Of a stretch of 64,000 bases of DNA, positions 12,223 to 22,947 are shown one piece after another; position 1 is the first letter of the stretch, and each line of letters begins with the position of its first letter. Source of the DNA: Nymphaea colorata. Taxonomy: Eukaryota > Streptophyta > Magnoliopsida > Nymphaeales > Nymphaeaceae. A model generated the notes under the pieces. That model was not told the DNA's origin and searched no databases. It saw only the letters and a program-made list of their open reading frames with translations. The stretch lies in assembly GCF_008831285.2 (NCBI RefSeq), contig NC_045139.1:19202354-19266353 (forward strand), in the 5' to 3' direction. A program made the position numbers and the translations under genes.

Positions 12223-13102
12223 ATCTGATCCCTCGTTCAGGCAGATCACTTTCTCTAAGGAGACTCCGTCGTCCATTTTCAATAGAAGAAGCTAGCAACG
12301 TCGGATTTGAATGTCCACCATTGTTGGATATTCGTCTGATTCTGTAAGTAGGGATAACAACGAGTCGGTAAGGCCCGTTTAGCAACCTCAATGTGCATCG
12401 ATTTGGTCACATCCGGCATCGAAGTACCGGTACAAATCTTATTTGGACTCGCGAGACTTGGCCTAAGGTTTAGTGGTCAGATCTAAATTTGAATCTGAAA
12501 TCCTTTAAAGATCCAACCTGATAATATGTAAGTTCTCATCTTACATCGTGGGATCCGTATTTAGTTCCAGACAACCAAGTTCACTTCCGAGTCTAACTCT
12601 AAATCGATCAAGATACAAGTCTTCCAGCAAACGGTGGTCTGAGCCAAGTGTGAAACCATTACATAATTAATCACAAATTCTCCAATTAAACATAAATTTT
12701 AGTATGTAAAAAAATTGTATTTTCGGAACATGATCTACGAAGAACATGTTTTTGCGAAACATAAATGCCATTATGGATGTTGTCTTTGAATCTAGCGATT
12801 AAATGCTAATCATAATTACAGACCGTATGTGCTTCCAAACCCATATGTTCCTTGTTATCAAACATTTTCTTTGGTGCGATCTATACAATCACTAGATGGA
12901 GAGATCATCATGTAAGTATTCGACACAGGTATATGTGCATGTTCATGAGAGAAGAGATATCTTGAAGATGCCGAAGTTCTTTTCTTTTTTTTCTCTGCTC
13001 TTGGGGTTCAAGGTTGCTTTGAGGCATAGGTGAAGAGCAGTACACCTATTAACTAAAATGTTGTGTATTTGCTTTTTACAGTTCAAACGAGTAGTACCAA
13101 CC

Positions 13103-13289
13103 TATTCCAACATCTTGTACTTGAATCGTGGGGATCGTCAATGTACTTTCTATCAACAGATACTCAGTATATCAATATCGATTAGTTCTGATATCTGTTA
13201 TTGAATTGCTCATTCAATGAGCATTTTCAATATGATGCCTTGAAGAGGACTCGAACATCCACGCTCTTTAGCACGAGATTTTGAGTCTT
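13103..13289 (-). other. Nuclear insertion of plastid-type DNA (NUPT)
   Basis: The minus strand reads like the plastid trnL-CAA 3' region followed by its downstream spacer: a 54-base tRNA part (13236-13289), then a palindromic word GCTCATTGAATGAGCA and AATCGATATTGATATACTGA. The match is from memory of the plastid inverted repeat near trnL-CAA/ycf2; an alignment would settle it. A mitochondrial copy of the same plastid DNA is an alternative source. Confidence 0.7.
13236..13289 (-). pseudogene. trnL-CAA: Truncated plastid-type trnL-CAA (3' part)
   Basis: On the minus strand the segment includes the CAA anticodon arm (GACTCAAAATCTCG), a variable arm GTGCTAAAGAGCGTGG, a T-arm GTTCGAGTCC and the acceptor strand CTTCAAGGCA. 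The 5' acceptor strand and D-arm are missing and the T-stem carries a substitution (GGATGTTC instead of GGAGGTTC), so it cannot fold as a tRNA. It is the tRNA portion of the surrounding organellar insertion. Confidence 0.75.
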
Positions 13290-13309
13290 ACTAGAATGTT
13301 GTGTATTTA

Positions 13310-13425
13310 TTGTTTACAGTTCAAACGAGTAGTACCCACAGGAATCAAACTAATGATCAGATTTTCATTGGCCCACCCCTCCAACCAGCTATACTACGCC
13401 CCTTGAGGTGCATCCGTTGAGAGGG
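13310..13425 (-). mobile_element. tRNA-derived SINE-like repeat
   Basis: The minus strand has a tRNA-like head: GTAGTATAGCTGGTTGGAGG (A-box-like), a spacer with CTGATCATTAG, then GTTTGATTCCTGTGGG (B-box-like). The downstream body is the sequence duplicated around the organellar insertion, so the insertion landed in this repeat's tail. Related pieces occur at 20030 and 53860. Confidence 0.5.
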
Positions 13426-13930
13426 TCCTTAGATATAAATGCAATTTGATAGGATAATTTGGAAAACCAGTCTTAGATCCGATGAAAGATGGCAAAGGCC
13501 TACGCGACCCTCTTCCATATCGTTTTCTCTTGCTCAAATGCTTCCAGTCAGTCAGTGTGATTAATTGAACTACATATATGTGTTTTCCTAAATCAGCCTT
13601 TTCCGGTGCTTAGATGAGATTTTGTGACTAACAAAGCCTGAGAAATGTTGCTTCACCAATTTTATCTTATTTACACATTTAAGCAAACTGATCTAAAGGT
13701 GGATATTAGTTAAGCTTTAGGTGCTAGAGATGACACCAACATGGTTAAAAAAATGTTGATAAAACACTTAAATGTTGATCTCTGAAGTCTTAACTGCATA
13801 ATTCTTTTGCAATTACATAGTGCAAGTCCCCAGATTTTTCTATATGCATGTTATTGAAAAGGCTATGAAAATGAAAAGTTTTTATCTTTATTGTGAGAAT
13901 TTCAAAAAACCAACACTCTAAGCGGACTTC

Positions 13931-16900
13931 TTATATGGGATGTGCTGCATGAGTTTTGATGTCAACCCGAGCCATGTAATGGGATTCCAAGAAGCCAAAA
14001 TAGAGGTAGTCTCCGATCTGCAGCCCCACAGTGACTTTGTCTAGTGCCGAATCTGAATATAGAGCTATGGCTTCGCCTTTCAGATTTACCGCCAACAACC
14101 CGCTGTTTGATTGACCCTCAGGTAACTTCATGAACTTCAAGACAATCAGTAGTGCTTTCCTCAAAGACGGAGATCGCATCAACGTGTCCAAGAGCAGGTT
14201 CCGATTCTGAATGAATTGGATTCAAAGAATGAGAGTAAGAACCACTCAGCTTTCAAATAGTGAGCCAACATGAGCTTAATGCATTTTAATTAAGTGAGTG
14301 CAAGAGTTTAAATGCCAAGAACGTTTAATCCATGGATCTGATGTGGCATAAGTTTGCTGATTTCGCTAGGAAATCCATACCAAGATCCATGATTTATCAA
14401 AGGACATAAAAATAGCAGTGAAATCCGTGTTTGAAATCTTCCAAAGATACCAAATCCATGGATCTGATGCAGCATAGGCTTGCTAGTTTGTCTATAAAAT
14501 TCACACCAAGCAGTGGGTCTTTCCACTCGCCCGGAAGACAATGAACGTGTGTCCAAAGTACGCTAGGCAATGTCCATCTTTACTTGGTGTTATGTTTGAT
14601 AATTTCAGATCTCAGATCCGAAGCTGATCTCAAGTCTGCATTATGTAGACTCCAGTGCTAAAGGAAACAGTGGACATCACAAATACATATTTGAAATCTG
14701 CTTTGCATTATAAAAACCATGGATCTGCAGTCATAAGGGGCTTAGACTACAAATCTATGGTTTTTAGAACCCGATAAGTATGATCAAATCTTAGATCAGA
14801 GGCTATCAAACTTAAACTTATAGATCACGGCGACCGCGGCCGACCGTCGGACACATGAGGTCTCTCTAATACAGAACCACCTACCGCGACCAAGGCAATC
14901 CAGAAATGCCCATTGCCGTCGTATCGAATATTATCTGGAAGTCCTGGCAAGTTGTCGATGAACATTTCCGAGGTTCCCTTCTGCTCACCTTCAATATAGT
15001 ACTTTTGACACCTTGCCCTGCCAAAATTAGAGATCCAAACAGCCACTTTCACAAACAGTTGTGGGCAGTTCTAGATGCATTTATTTTCTCATTAACAAGG
15101 AACCACAAATACCAGAGAACAAAATTATTTCTCACTTTTAGTTGGACAAAATTTAAGTTAAGGCTTGAATGGCACACTAAAAAATTGCTTTATGAATATT
15201 AGTTTTTTTTTAATGCTTTTTAATTGGTTTTTAAGAACACACAAGCCAATCTTTTTAAGGAATGATTAAGAAAACAATTTTTTTTTTCAGAAACAAGTTT
15301 TTACAAGGTGTCATCATGGGGAGCAAAAAATAAATTTAAGCTTGCTTTTGCTATACCACAAAAAACTTGAGTATGTTAAAAAAAAAACGTCAGTCTAGTG
15401 TTGTAAACAAGAAGGCGCGAAAGGGATCTTTACACCGGAGTCTCGCAGAAGACGAGGAAGTCGCCGGCCGGAGAGACGGCGACGCCGTTGGGAAAGTAAA
15501 GGCCTTCCATGAGCACTTGGGTGCTCTTGGTAATGGGATTGAAGCTGATGAGCCTTCCGTGGGGGCGGCCCTCGAACAAATCCAACATATGATCCTCTAC
15601 CCTGTACTTGTAGGTCGCATCTGTGAAGTAGATGGTGCCGTCCTTCGCCACATCAACTCCGTCCGCCATCCCCACCTTCATTCCGCCGGCTTCGTCCGCC
15701 AGTACCTCCACAGATCCGCCTTCCCTCACCTTAAGCAGCCCCTGCGATTCCCGTTTCATGTAAGGATCCTTTAGATTGCTTCCTATATGGATGCATCTAA
15801 ATTCTCTTATGATCAGTTGGTCTCTTCCAACCATCCTCGCTCGATTACTTACATCCATCTATCATCTTAAAAAGCTTGCAGTCATCCATTCTATGAGAAA
15901 TCATACATTAATTTGATTTTATTCCAATGGATCGAATGTTGGTACTTCTACTAAATAGCCTATGAAGAACAATCCATTCAAATGATCGAGTGAAGCACTA
16001 TTCAGGCATGAGTTGGAGTAAATGCATTAGGGTATGGAAAAAAAACTACTTTGGGTGGCAAGCGAGACACTCAAGTTAAATTATTTATCATAAATAAACC
16101 CAAGCCAGATGAAGTCATGAAGTACCGACTAATAAGATACAAAGGTCTACTTGTCTCAATTTCTCAAATAAATCCATGGATAAAAAAATAAATCGACCAC
16201 ATAATCTCCCAAAGCACATTTCAGTGAAAGTCAATAATTTTCATTATTTCTTTCGTTTTTGTGACATAATGTACGTCAATTATCAGGTTTTTTGGGTGAA
16301 GTGATTGAGCAAATCCAGGTGACCATAAATAAGGATGTAATTTCAGTTTGGAAGAATAGGAAAAGATTCATGGATACATAAGGTTCAACATAAGGTTCAA
16401 CAATCCATTGTGTGGATAAAAGTTCCATCCGTAGTTTGATTCTCATGACCACTAAACTTTTTGTATTGTAAATGGTGACAGCATAAACTTTAATTTATGG
16501 ATGTACCATGAGTTTGTTCAAGTTTTAAAACAACTCTAAGCCTCGTAGTTTGAAATATACAATAGAAATTGAAACTCTACGTTGTAGCTCCTAGGAAATA
16601 AAATTAAGAGAGAAAATGCCTCAAAAATGCTATAAAGTGAGAAGTAAGACATTTATGAAATAATTATTTGAGCAAAAAGCTCGTAAGTGACAGTAATGGC
16701 ATAAAAAAAATATGAACAAATAAAAAAAACATGAACGGGTAGAAGGTTAAATAGAATAAAGAATGAAGAGAATAATTAAAAAAATAGACTATATGTATCA
16801 AAAAACTAGTAACAGAAGCAAATAAATAGAGGAACGAGTTTGTGATTTTATAGGAGCGAGACCAAACCTGGGGGGAGTCGCAAACGATGAGCTCCTTCTG

Positions 16901-17272
16901 GGGAGTAAACGCAAGGCCCAGAGGCCGACCACCCACGTAGCTGAAGTTGGTAACCGCCGGCGGCCTTCCGCCGTCGCCGGAAGCCACGGCCACCTTCTTT
17001 ATCCAACCGTCGGCGCACCCCGTGTACAGAGCACCCTCCTCGGCGTTGTAGGCGAAGTTCTCAGGCCCCAAGACCGAACCCTCCCCGATCCTTTCCAGCC
17101 ACTTCCCCACCTTGTCGTTCCTCCTCCTCACCACCATCGGCGCCGCCCCGTAGCCCGGCAGCTCCACCGCGCTAATCTCGCTCTCCAGCCCATACAGAGC
17201 AATAGCAGCCAGCAGAGGCCCAATCACCACGAGAAAAGCGGCTGCCCGCAGGCCCTTCCTTTCTCCCAACAT
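13931..17272 (-). CDS. SSL: Strictosidine synthase-like / APMAP-like protein, copy 1 (4 exons, 373 aa)
   Basis: Exons in coding order are 17272-16868, 15741-15434, 15017-14885 and 14206-13931; joined they are 1122 bases, open throughout, with GT-AG introns. The protein begins with a short cytosolic leader and one membrane anchor (about residues 9-28), then a six-bladed propeller fold marked by [71 protein letters not shown] and [20 protein letters not shown]. This is the plant strictosidine synthase-like family, related to animal APMAP. In my hand alignment the position of the catalytic Glu of true strictosidine synthase is Thr, so Pictet-Spengler activity is unlikely; a hydrolase/lactonase-like or unknown secretory-membrane role is more likely. 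An upstream in-frame extension exists, but ATG 17272 gives the family-like N-terminus and matches copy 2. Confidence 0.9.
14594..14812. mobile_element. MITE with GTTTGATA termini, in SSL copy 1 intron 3
   Basis: The left end GTTTGATAATTTCAGATCTC and the inverted right end (...TCAGAGGCTATCAAAC) pair well. The interior is rich in GATC words (AGATCCGAAGCTGATC, CCATGGATCTGCAG). It belongs to a family also seen near 26090, 45450 and 48170. It lies wholly in the intron between exons 3 and 4 of SSL copy 1. No coding capacity. Confidence 0.55.
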
Positions 17273-17408
17273 TACTTCTCGCTTCCTTTGCTGCTTCTGC
17301 TGATGTAGAAGAATGGCGATAACGACAATGATTGATGACTGTAATTCGGAGTCTTGCACTAAATTTAGAACGAAGAGAAACTCAGGCTGAAGAAGCGACA
17401 CCCAAACA

Positions 17409-17418
17409 CTTTTTTATA
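17409..17418 (-). promoter_or_regulatory. TATA box of SSL copy 1
   Basis: The minus strand reads GTATAAAAAA about 140 bases above the ATG at 17272. Confidence 0.5.
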
Positions 17419-17845
17419 CTGTCAGCCGCTTCTGTTTCTCTCTCCACAGACCCGATCCGAAACGTTTCGAAATCATACAAATAATCCAAATTCGAGCGCG
17501 TGTGGATATTGGATCTCAAGATAGCTGGATCCAGACGTCTTCTTAGAAAATCAGATTCTGGTTCTGATCCAATTTGCTCAACATCATATTGGACCTGACA
17601 TCAGATGAGTCCAACTCATTTCCATCTCTACTTGTAAAGAAAGGGCGTAACTAAGCCAATTGGAGCCATGTGGATCTGCACCTCGTCAGTTATGTGGAAC
17701 TGCTAGTTATAGGTCTTATAATGTAATATCATGCTTTGAAAAGTTTAGTCTCATTTTTAAGATCGTGATGGTTGTTTTGATTCTTTTAACTTTTTTAAGA
17801 TTGAAACTGAAGCTTCTAGGGTGTAGTACTAGAATCCATTAAACC

Positions 17846-17943
17846 AGGAGACCGAGCCCACTATAGTAATGAGCTAGGTTTCTACGGTGATATTAGGAGA
17901 CCGAGCTCATTATAGTAATGAGCTAGGTTTCTAAGGTGATATT
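17846..17943. repeat. Tandem duplication, 2 x 49 bp
   Basis: Copies at 17846-17894 and 17895-17943 both start AGGAGACCGAGC and contain TATAGTAATGAGCTAGGTTT; they differ at only three or four bases, so the duplication is fairly recent. Confidence 0.85.
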
Positions 17944-18927
17944 AGAGTATGTTCTACACTCAAGTTTGGATATATGTGTCATAGTAGACTGCGTTGTAAT
18001 GTTTCACTTTGAAAAGTTTAGTCTTATATCTAAAAAACTGTGATAAATGTTTAGGAACTTACAAAGAAAGTTGTTAAGTGATTGGTTGTCCTGTTTTTTT
18101 AACTTTTTTATGACCGCAAAACTGAGGGTCCAAGCCTCCGTAGAAGTTCATGGGTTGTTACTCGTAAGAATTGAGTTTGATATACACATGTAGCATATTT
18201 GAGATTTGAGTAGATTGGATCTAGTTTTGTTTTTTTAATCTCAGATCGGTTCCAGTTAATCCTCAAACATGAACCCCAAAATTCACACCCCTACTGACAT
18301 AAACCAGATCTAATGCATACCCGATTCTAATGTGAGACGTTGCATCGAAAAAATCCGGATTTTTTTCACAACCGATCTGGCACCAGATCACATAATACCG
18401 GAACCAATGGTACTGCTGAATTTTTAATTGGATTACCTTCTTCAAAATGAAACCCGTATATTTATCGGGTCAAACCCGACCAAAGAGAGATCCATGTCAT
18501 AAAGGCGTAGTGTCCATATTGGAGAGTTAGGTGGTGGTTAGGAGGACCCAGTCCATGAAATTATGGTTGAAAGTTGGATCCACTCTGACTTTATTCACTG
18601 GATATTAAAATGATTCGTAATTGGTCCCAATCATTGATAGCGTTTTCAATCAGTCGATCGCAGCAAGGTTTATTAAAATAGTAAATACGATCCAATTACA
18701 ATTCATATATGGATCCCATATGCAGTTTTGCTTCTGAATCCTAAACCAGTCCACATCTAAATGCTGGATAATTAGTCCAACCCGTTTAAACTCTCAACTA
18801 GCTGGGTCTTACCGATTACCGATCACCAAAATCCAAATTCAATTAGTCTGGTTTGCTAAAGCTTATCTGGATTTGTAATCAGCAATCCAAATTATTGACT
18901 TGATCTGGCCCAAGACTAGGTTCTCCG

Positions 18928-18936
<9 letters not shown>

Positions 18937-18960
<24 letters not shown>

Positions 18961-18961
18961 A
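18937..18961. repeat. (CT)n microsatellite
   Basis: Uninterrupted CT units, about twelve, read directly. Confidence 0.9.
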
Positions 18962-19561
18962 GCTTATTAAATTTGCAAATCTATATGATTGACTTGATCA
19001 TAAACTGCAGAATTTAACGTTAAGATAGCTGAAGTTGACCTGCCAACTGGAGCTACTAATGTTTATGGCCCAATTGTTCACTCAAGGGTCCTTGTCGATC
19101 AGACCCACCTATTTATCAAGATAGTGTGTCAAGTTGGACTGACTCGGGCTCGGGCTTTACCAATAAATGAGCACCGCGCTAGGCCAGAAGTGAGAACCCT
19201 CTTTCTCAATCATGGCCTAGAATGGAAGCACTGTCAATTCATGTGTCATGCGGAGCTAGGTATGGGTTAGTGTGGGCCTGAAAACCTTTATAATGAGGGA
19301 GCTGAATTTGGGTCCAGCGAAATGTCACGTCTACACCAAACTCAGGTCAATGCCCCATAAACACCAAACTCAAATAAGAGTTGTGTCCCCTTGATAAAAT
19401 TTTCTTGCTCTACTGGTGTCACGCTTGTCAAGTAACATGATTTGTTTATTTAATAAAGTTGTAGTATAGCTGAGCATGCTAGTAGATGAGCCAAAATCGG
19501 CCAGCTTGATCACTGATCGATTAAGATTGAATAGGCTTACGCTCAATTGCTCAAACCTAGC

Positions 19562-19746
19562 CAGGGGCAAAGCCAAGGGGAAGTCCGCATGTGCCTTAGC
19601 CCGACCTCAAATTCTTTTAAAAAAAAATTACATGTAAATTTTAAAAAAAATATTTGTCTTATATAAAAAAATTGAAAAATGAATCAAAATTTAAAAACTT
19701 TAATTGAACTCCCCTCATAAAAAATTTCTTTCTAGCTCCGCCCCTG
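19562..19746. mobile_element. hAT-like MITE, best-preserved copy of the GGGGTGGAG family
   Basis: Starts CAGGGGCAAAGCCAAGGGG and ends CTAGCTCCGCCCCTG, a clear terminal inverted repeat around an A/T-rich core. The 8 bases outside each end are AACCTAGC and GACCTAAC, matching at six of eight positions, which suits a decayed hAT-type 8 bp target duplication. 185 bp with no coding capacity. Confidence 0.65.
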
Positions 19747-20029
19747 GACCTAACCCAGCCTAGTGGTTAGATGCAATTCGGCTAAGATTTGGGTTCAAAT
19801 AGAGCTTAAGCATATGTTTTCATTCCGTGCATGTGCACCTGTGCATAATATTTCGTATTTTATGTTAATATTAGTGAGTTTTCATGGAAACAAATTGATT
19901 ATGTTGTTAAACAAATATGGGCTTCGCATCAACCTTTTTTGTATATATGCTCTTGAAAGAACTAATCAAGATTTTGCTTTTCTTTTTCTTTGAACTGAAA
20001 TAATGTTAAACATGTCATCAACAGTCTCC

Positions 20030-20095
20030 TCAGAGGAGTAGCGCACGCAAGAATCAAACTTTGATCAGCCTGACCAGCTACTCTACAACCTTCAG
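20030..20095 (-). mobile_element. tRNA-derived SINE-like fragment
   Basis: The minus strand reads GTAGAGTAGCTGGTCAGGCTG, then AGTTTGATTCTTGCG, resembling A- and B-box spacing of a tRNA head. It lies just downstream of SSL copy 2. Confidence 0.4.
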
Positions 20096-20150
20096 AAAGT
20101 TTATCTTTTGGATACATTGGCCAACTAACCTGCAACTTATGAATGAGAAT

Positions 20151-22947
20151 TTACGTTAGAACTGCAGGATGAGTTTTGATGTTAAGACGAGCTAAATAAG
20201 GGGAGTGCAAAAAGTTGAAGTAGAGGTAATCTCCAATTTTTAATCCACCAGTAACTGAACCCATCGCAGGATCCGAGTATAGTGCTATAGCTTTGCCTTC
20301 TGTGTCCACAGCCAACACCCCACTGCTAGATTGAACTTTAGGTAGCATGCCAAGCTTTGTCATGAACATCGACACGCTCCTCAGCAACGGAGATCGCATC
20401 AATCTATCGAAGGTCGCATCTCGAACCTGACCGTAAACAAATTTGAACGATGAGAAACAACTGCTGCAGTATTTGAACAATATTTCATATCCGATATCCA
20501 TACATTTTGAAAGTTGGTTCTTAGTATTATGAATAATGCGGTTCAGGTTTACTTGTGTATCTAAAAGTTCAACACAGATATAAACTTAAAAATCAGATTC
20601 AAATCGGCTTCAAATTGTGAAATCTAAAAGTTGGATTCGGATATGATATCAGACTTTTCTCCCCCTTTGTATTGAGATTTGGATTTGAACCCGAATTATG
20701 TGATTCATTGACATCTTTCTTCTCAAATGTCCTAAAAATGATAAAAATCAAACAAGCTGTAAAGGGATGCGTTTAGGAATTTACCGCAGCCATGCCGATC
20801 CAAAAGGTGCCATCACCATCGTATCGAACATTGTCTGGTGCTCCTGGCATGTTCTCCATGAATGACTCCCATGTTCCTTTCTTCTCCCCTTCAATGTGGT
20901 ACTTCTTGCAGCTTGCCCTGCAAAACAAGTCCTCCAAATAGTGAGTATCACCAAGTTTTCGCCTTGCTCGTGCACTGGGATGTTCTTTTGATTTCTTTGA
21001 ACAACAACAAAAGAGAAGTGATCAGATCTATGTAGTGGAAGTTTACCACCATTTTGATCACGCAACCAAACCTATAAAACTGTGTTAGTATTTCATGAAT
21101 CTAACGCTATTGGAAAGATTGATGCAAGTTTACTACCATTTTGATCAGGCAACCAAACCCAGAAAGCTGTGTTAGTATTTCATGAATCTATAGCAAAGTT
21201 TGATGCAGAAGAATATGTTCAAGAAGAATATGATGCACAGCAAGCTCTTACAATGGAGATTCACAGAAGACGAGGAAGTCGAGGCCCGGAGCAATAGCGA
21301 CGCCGTTCGGAAAGTAGAGGCCTTCCATGAGCACTTTGGTCTGTCTGGTGACGGGATCGAAGCTCAGGAGCCTCCCATGGGGGCGGCCGCCGAGCAAGTC
21401 CATTGCGTACTCCTCCAGCTGGTACTTGTAGCTGGCATCTGTGAAGTAGATGGTGCCATCCCTCCCCACATCCACTCCATCTGCTAGCCCAAACTTCATT
21501 CCATCAGCTTCATCTGTCAACACCTCTACATCTCCTCCTTCCTTCACCTTCAGCAGGCCCTGCGTTTCCCTCCACTGTCAATTTCTTTTTACTTGATGTT
21601 TTTACTGGTGAGAGTTTACTTTCATCCCACAGAAATAATGCTAAGCAGCAAATTTAATTTAGAGAACAAAGAAACTCTGCTTGTTTCAACTGAAATGACT
21701 TGTAAACACCACCAAGTTGACAGAACATCGTGAGCATCTTATTATAAACTCAGACTTCCTAATTCGCTAATGAATAACAATGTAACAAGTATGGGATAAC
21801 CATATGCAGGAACCAAGATTATTGTCTACTTCAAAACTTTGATCGATAGCAACTAAACAATTGCTTGTCAATTTAGTTATTTCCAAACCAATTTCAAGTG
21901 ATATTACCCCTAGAGATTCTGTCTGAAAAACAGTAAACGAGGTCCTCCTAGTTCACACTTTACATCAATAGATGATAACAACGTTGCCTATTTTAGGTGA
22001 CTAGCTCGATCGGTGATTTTGATCGTAATGAACCGAGTTTGGATGCTAACTGCTTTAAGGTGTAAAAGTTCATATTCATTATTAAATTCTTAATCATTTT
22101 TTACTTTTTTTTTCTCATGAAAATTTTCATTAGGCACTTGAAAGAGATAGTAGTCCAATCATTTGTAAATACATTCTCACCATGAATTTATAGACCTCCA
22201 TAGACCTATGGAAAATCTTATAATTTCTACTGAGAAACAAAAAGAAAGAGAGGGAAGAGAAATAACATGTTGATAAATACAAGCTAATCAAGTAATGTTA
22301 GGTTCATAATTTCTTTCATTGTTGACAAATCATAACTAAGTTGGTGTTGTTCCATGATGAGTAGAGAGCAGTAGATTACACAACATAACATGATTATAAT
22401 AAAAATGTACCATAAAAACTTTGACCGGACATGGCGTTGGGTGCCCTTTGGTAGAAAGAGAAAGAGCCCCACAAAAGAGAAGCATTGACAAGAAGGGGAT
22501 CAAAAGTTGTCACCAAAATCCGAAAGAAAAGGCAAGATACCACACCTTGAGAGAGTCGCAAACGATGAGCTCCTTCTGGGGAGTAAAAGCAAGCCCTAGA
22601 GGCCGACCACCCACGTAGCTGAAGTTGGTCACCGCCAGCGGCCTCCCTTCCTCGCCGGAAACCGCCGCCACCTTCCTTATCCAACCATCGGCGCACCCCG
22701 TATACAGGGCACCCTCCTCGGCGTCGTAGGCGAGGTCCTCAGGCCCCAAGAGCGAACCCTCCCCAACCCTCTCCACCCACTCCCCCACCCTCTCGTTCCT
22801 CCTCCTCACCACCATCGGCGGCGAGCCGTACCCGGGCAGCTTCTCCGCAATAATGTCGCCGTCCGGTCCATATAGAACAACCGCTACCAGCAGAGGCCCA
22901 ACCACAAGAAGAGCCGCCGCCCAAAGGCTCCTCTTTCCTTCCAACAT
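20151..22947 (-). CDS. SSL: Strictosidine synthase-like / APMAP-like protein, copy 2 (4 exons, 372 aa)
   Basis: Exons in coding order are 22947-22546, 21559-21252, 20917-20785 and 20426-20151. Exons 2, 3 and 4 are exactly the same lengths as in copy 1 (308, 133, 276) with the same phases, and exon 1 is one codon shorter, so this is a tandem duplicate. The start MLEGKRSLWAAALLVVGP gives a membrane anchor at about residues 8-26, followed by the propeller motifs [63 protein letters not shown] and PGAPDNVRYDGDGTFWIGMA. As in copy 1, the catalytic Glu position of strictosidine synthase is Thr in my hand alignment. Intron 2 contains an 87 bp tandem repeat and intron 3 a dispersed repeat. Copies differ most in the last exon. 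The exact substrate is unknown. Confidence 0.9.
20486..20710. repeat. Dispersed repeat in SSL copy 2 intron 3
   Basis: Carries the ordered words CATACATTTTGAAAGTTGGTTC, TAATGCGGTTCAGG, ATCTAAAAGTT, AGATTCAAATCGG and GGATTCGGATATGA, which recur in similar order near 26440-26720 and 44330-44500. No coding potential; class unknown. Confidence 0.45.
21041..21192. repeat. Tandem repeat, period 87, in SSL copy 2 intron 2
   Basis: The block beginning GTTTAC(C/T)ACCATTTTGATCA and ending TGTTAGTATTTCATGAATCT occurs at 21041 and 21128, with only a few differences over about 64 bases. Confidence 0.85.

Larger units (their letters stand above)
13052..13338. repeat. Direct repeats (about 48 bp) flanking an organellar insertion
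   Basis: The left copy (13052-13099) and right copy (13290-13338) both run from ACTA(A/G)AATGTTGTGTATTT through GTTCAAACGAGTAGTACC and differ at a few bases only. They bracket the plastid-like segment exactly, as expected if a staggered break was filled in or duplicated during insertion. Confidence 0.7.
12400..13930. other. Intergenic with organellar insertion and SINE-like pieces
   Basis: No gene is supported. The stretch holds a plastid-type insertion with flanking direct repeats and a tRNA-derived repeat, listed separately; the remainder is AT-rich sequence without visible features. Confidence 0.5.
17419..20150. other. Spacer between the two SSL genes
   Basis: No gene is supported. It holds a 49 bp tandem repeat (17846-17943), a (CT)n run (18937-18961), a hAT-like MITE (19562-19746) and a SINE-like piece (about 20030-20095). 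The first few hundred bases are the upstream region of SSL copy 1 and the last few the downstream region of copy 2. Confidence 0.5.

Noticed and set aside
12420-12560. Possible tRNA gene near GTTTAGTGGTCAGATC
   Set aside because: The A-box-like word has no matching B-box, anticodon arm or acceptor stem at tRNA spacing.
15367-15774. Plus-strand 135-codon frame at SSL copy 1 exon 2
   Set aside because: Antisense shadow of the propeller-coding exon; the minus strand gives the family motifs.
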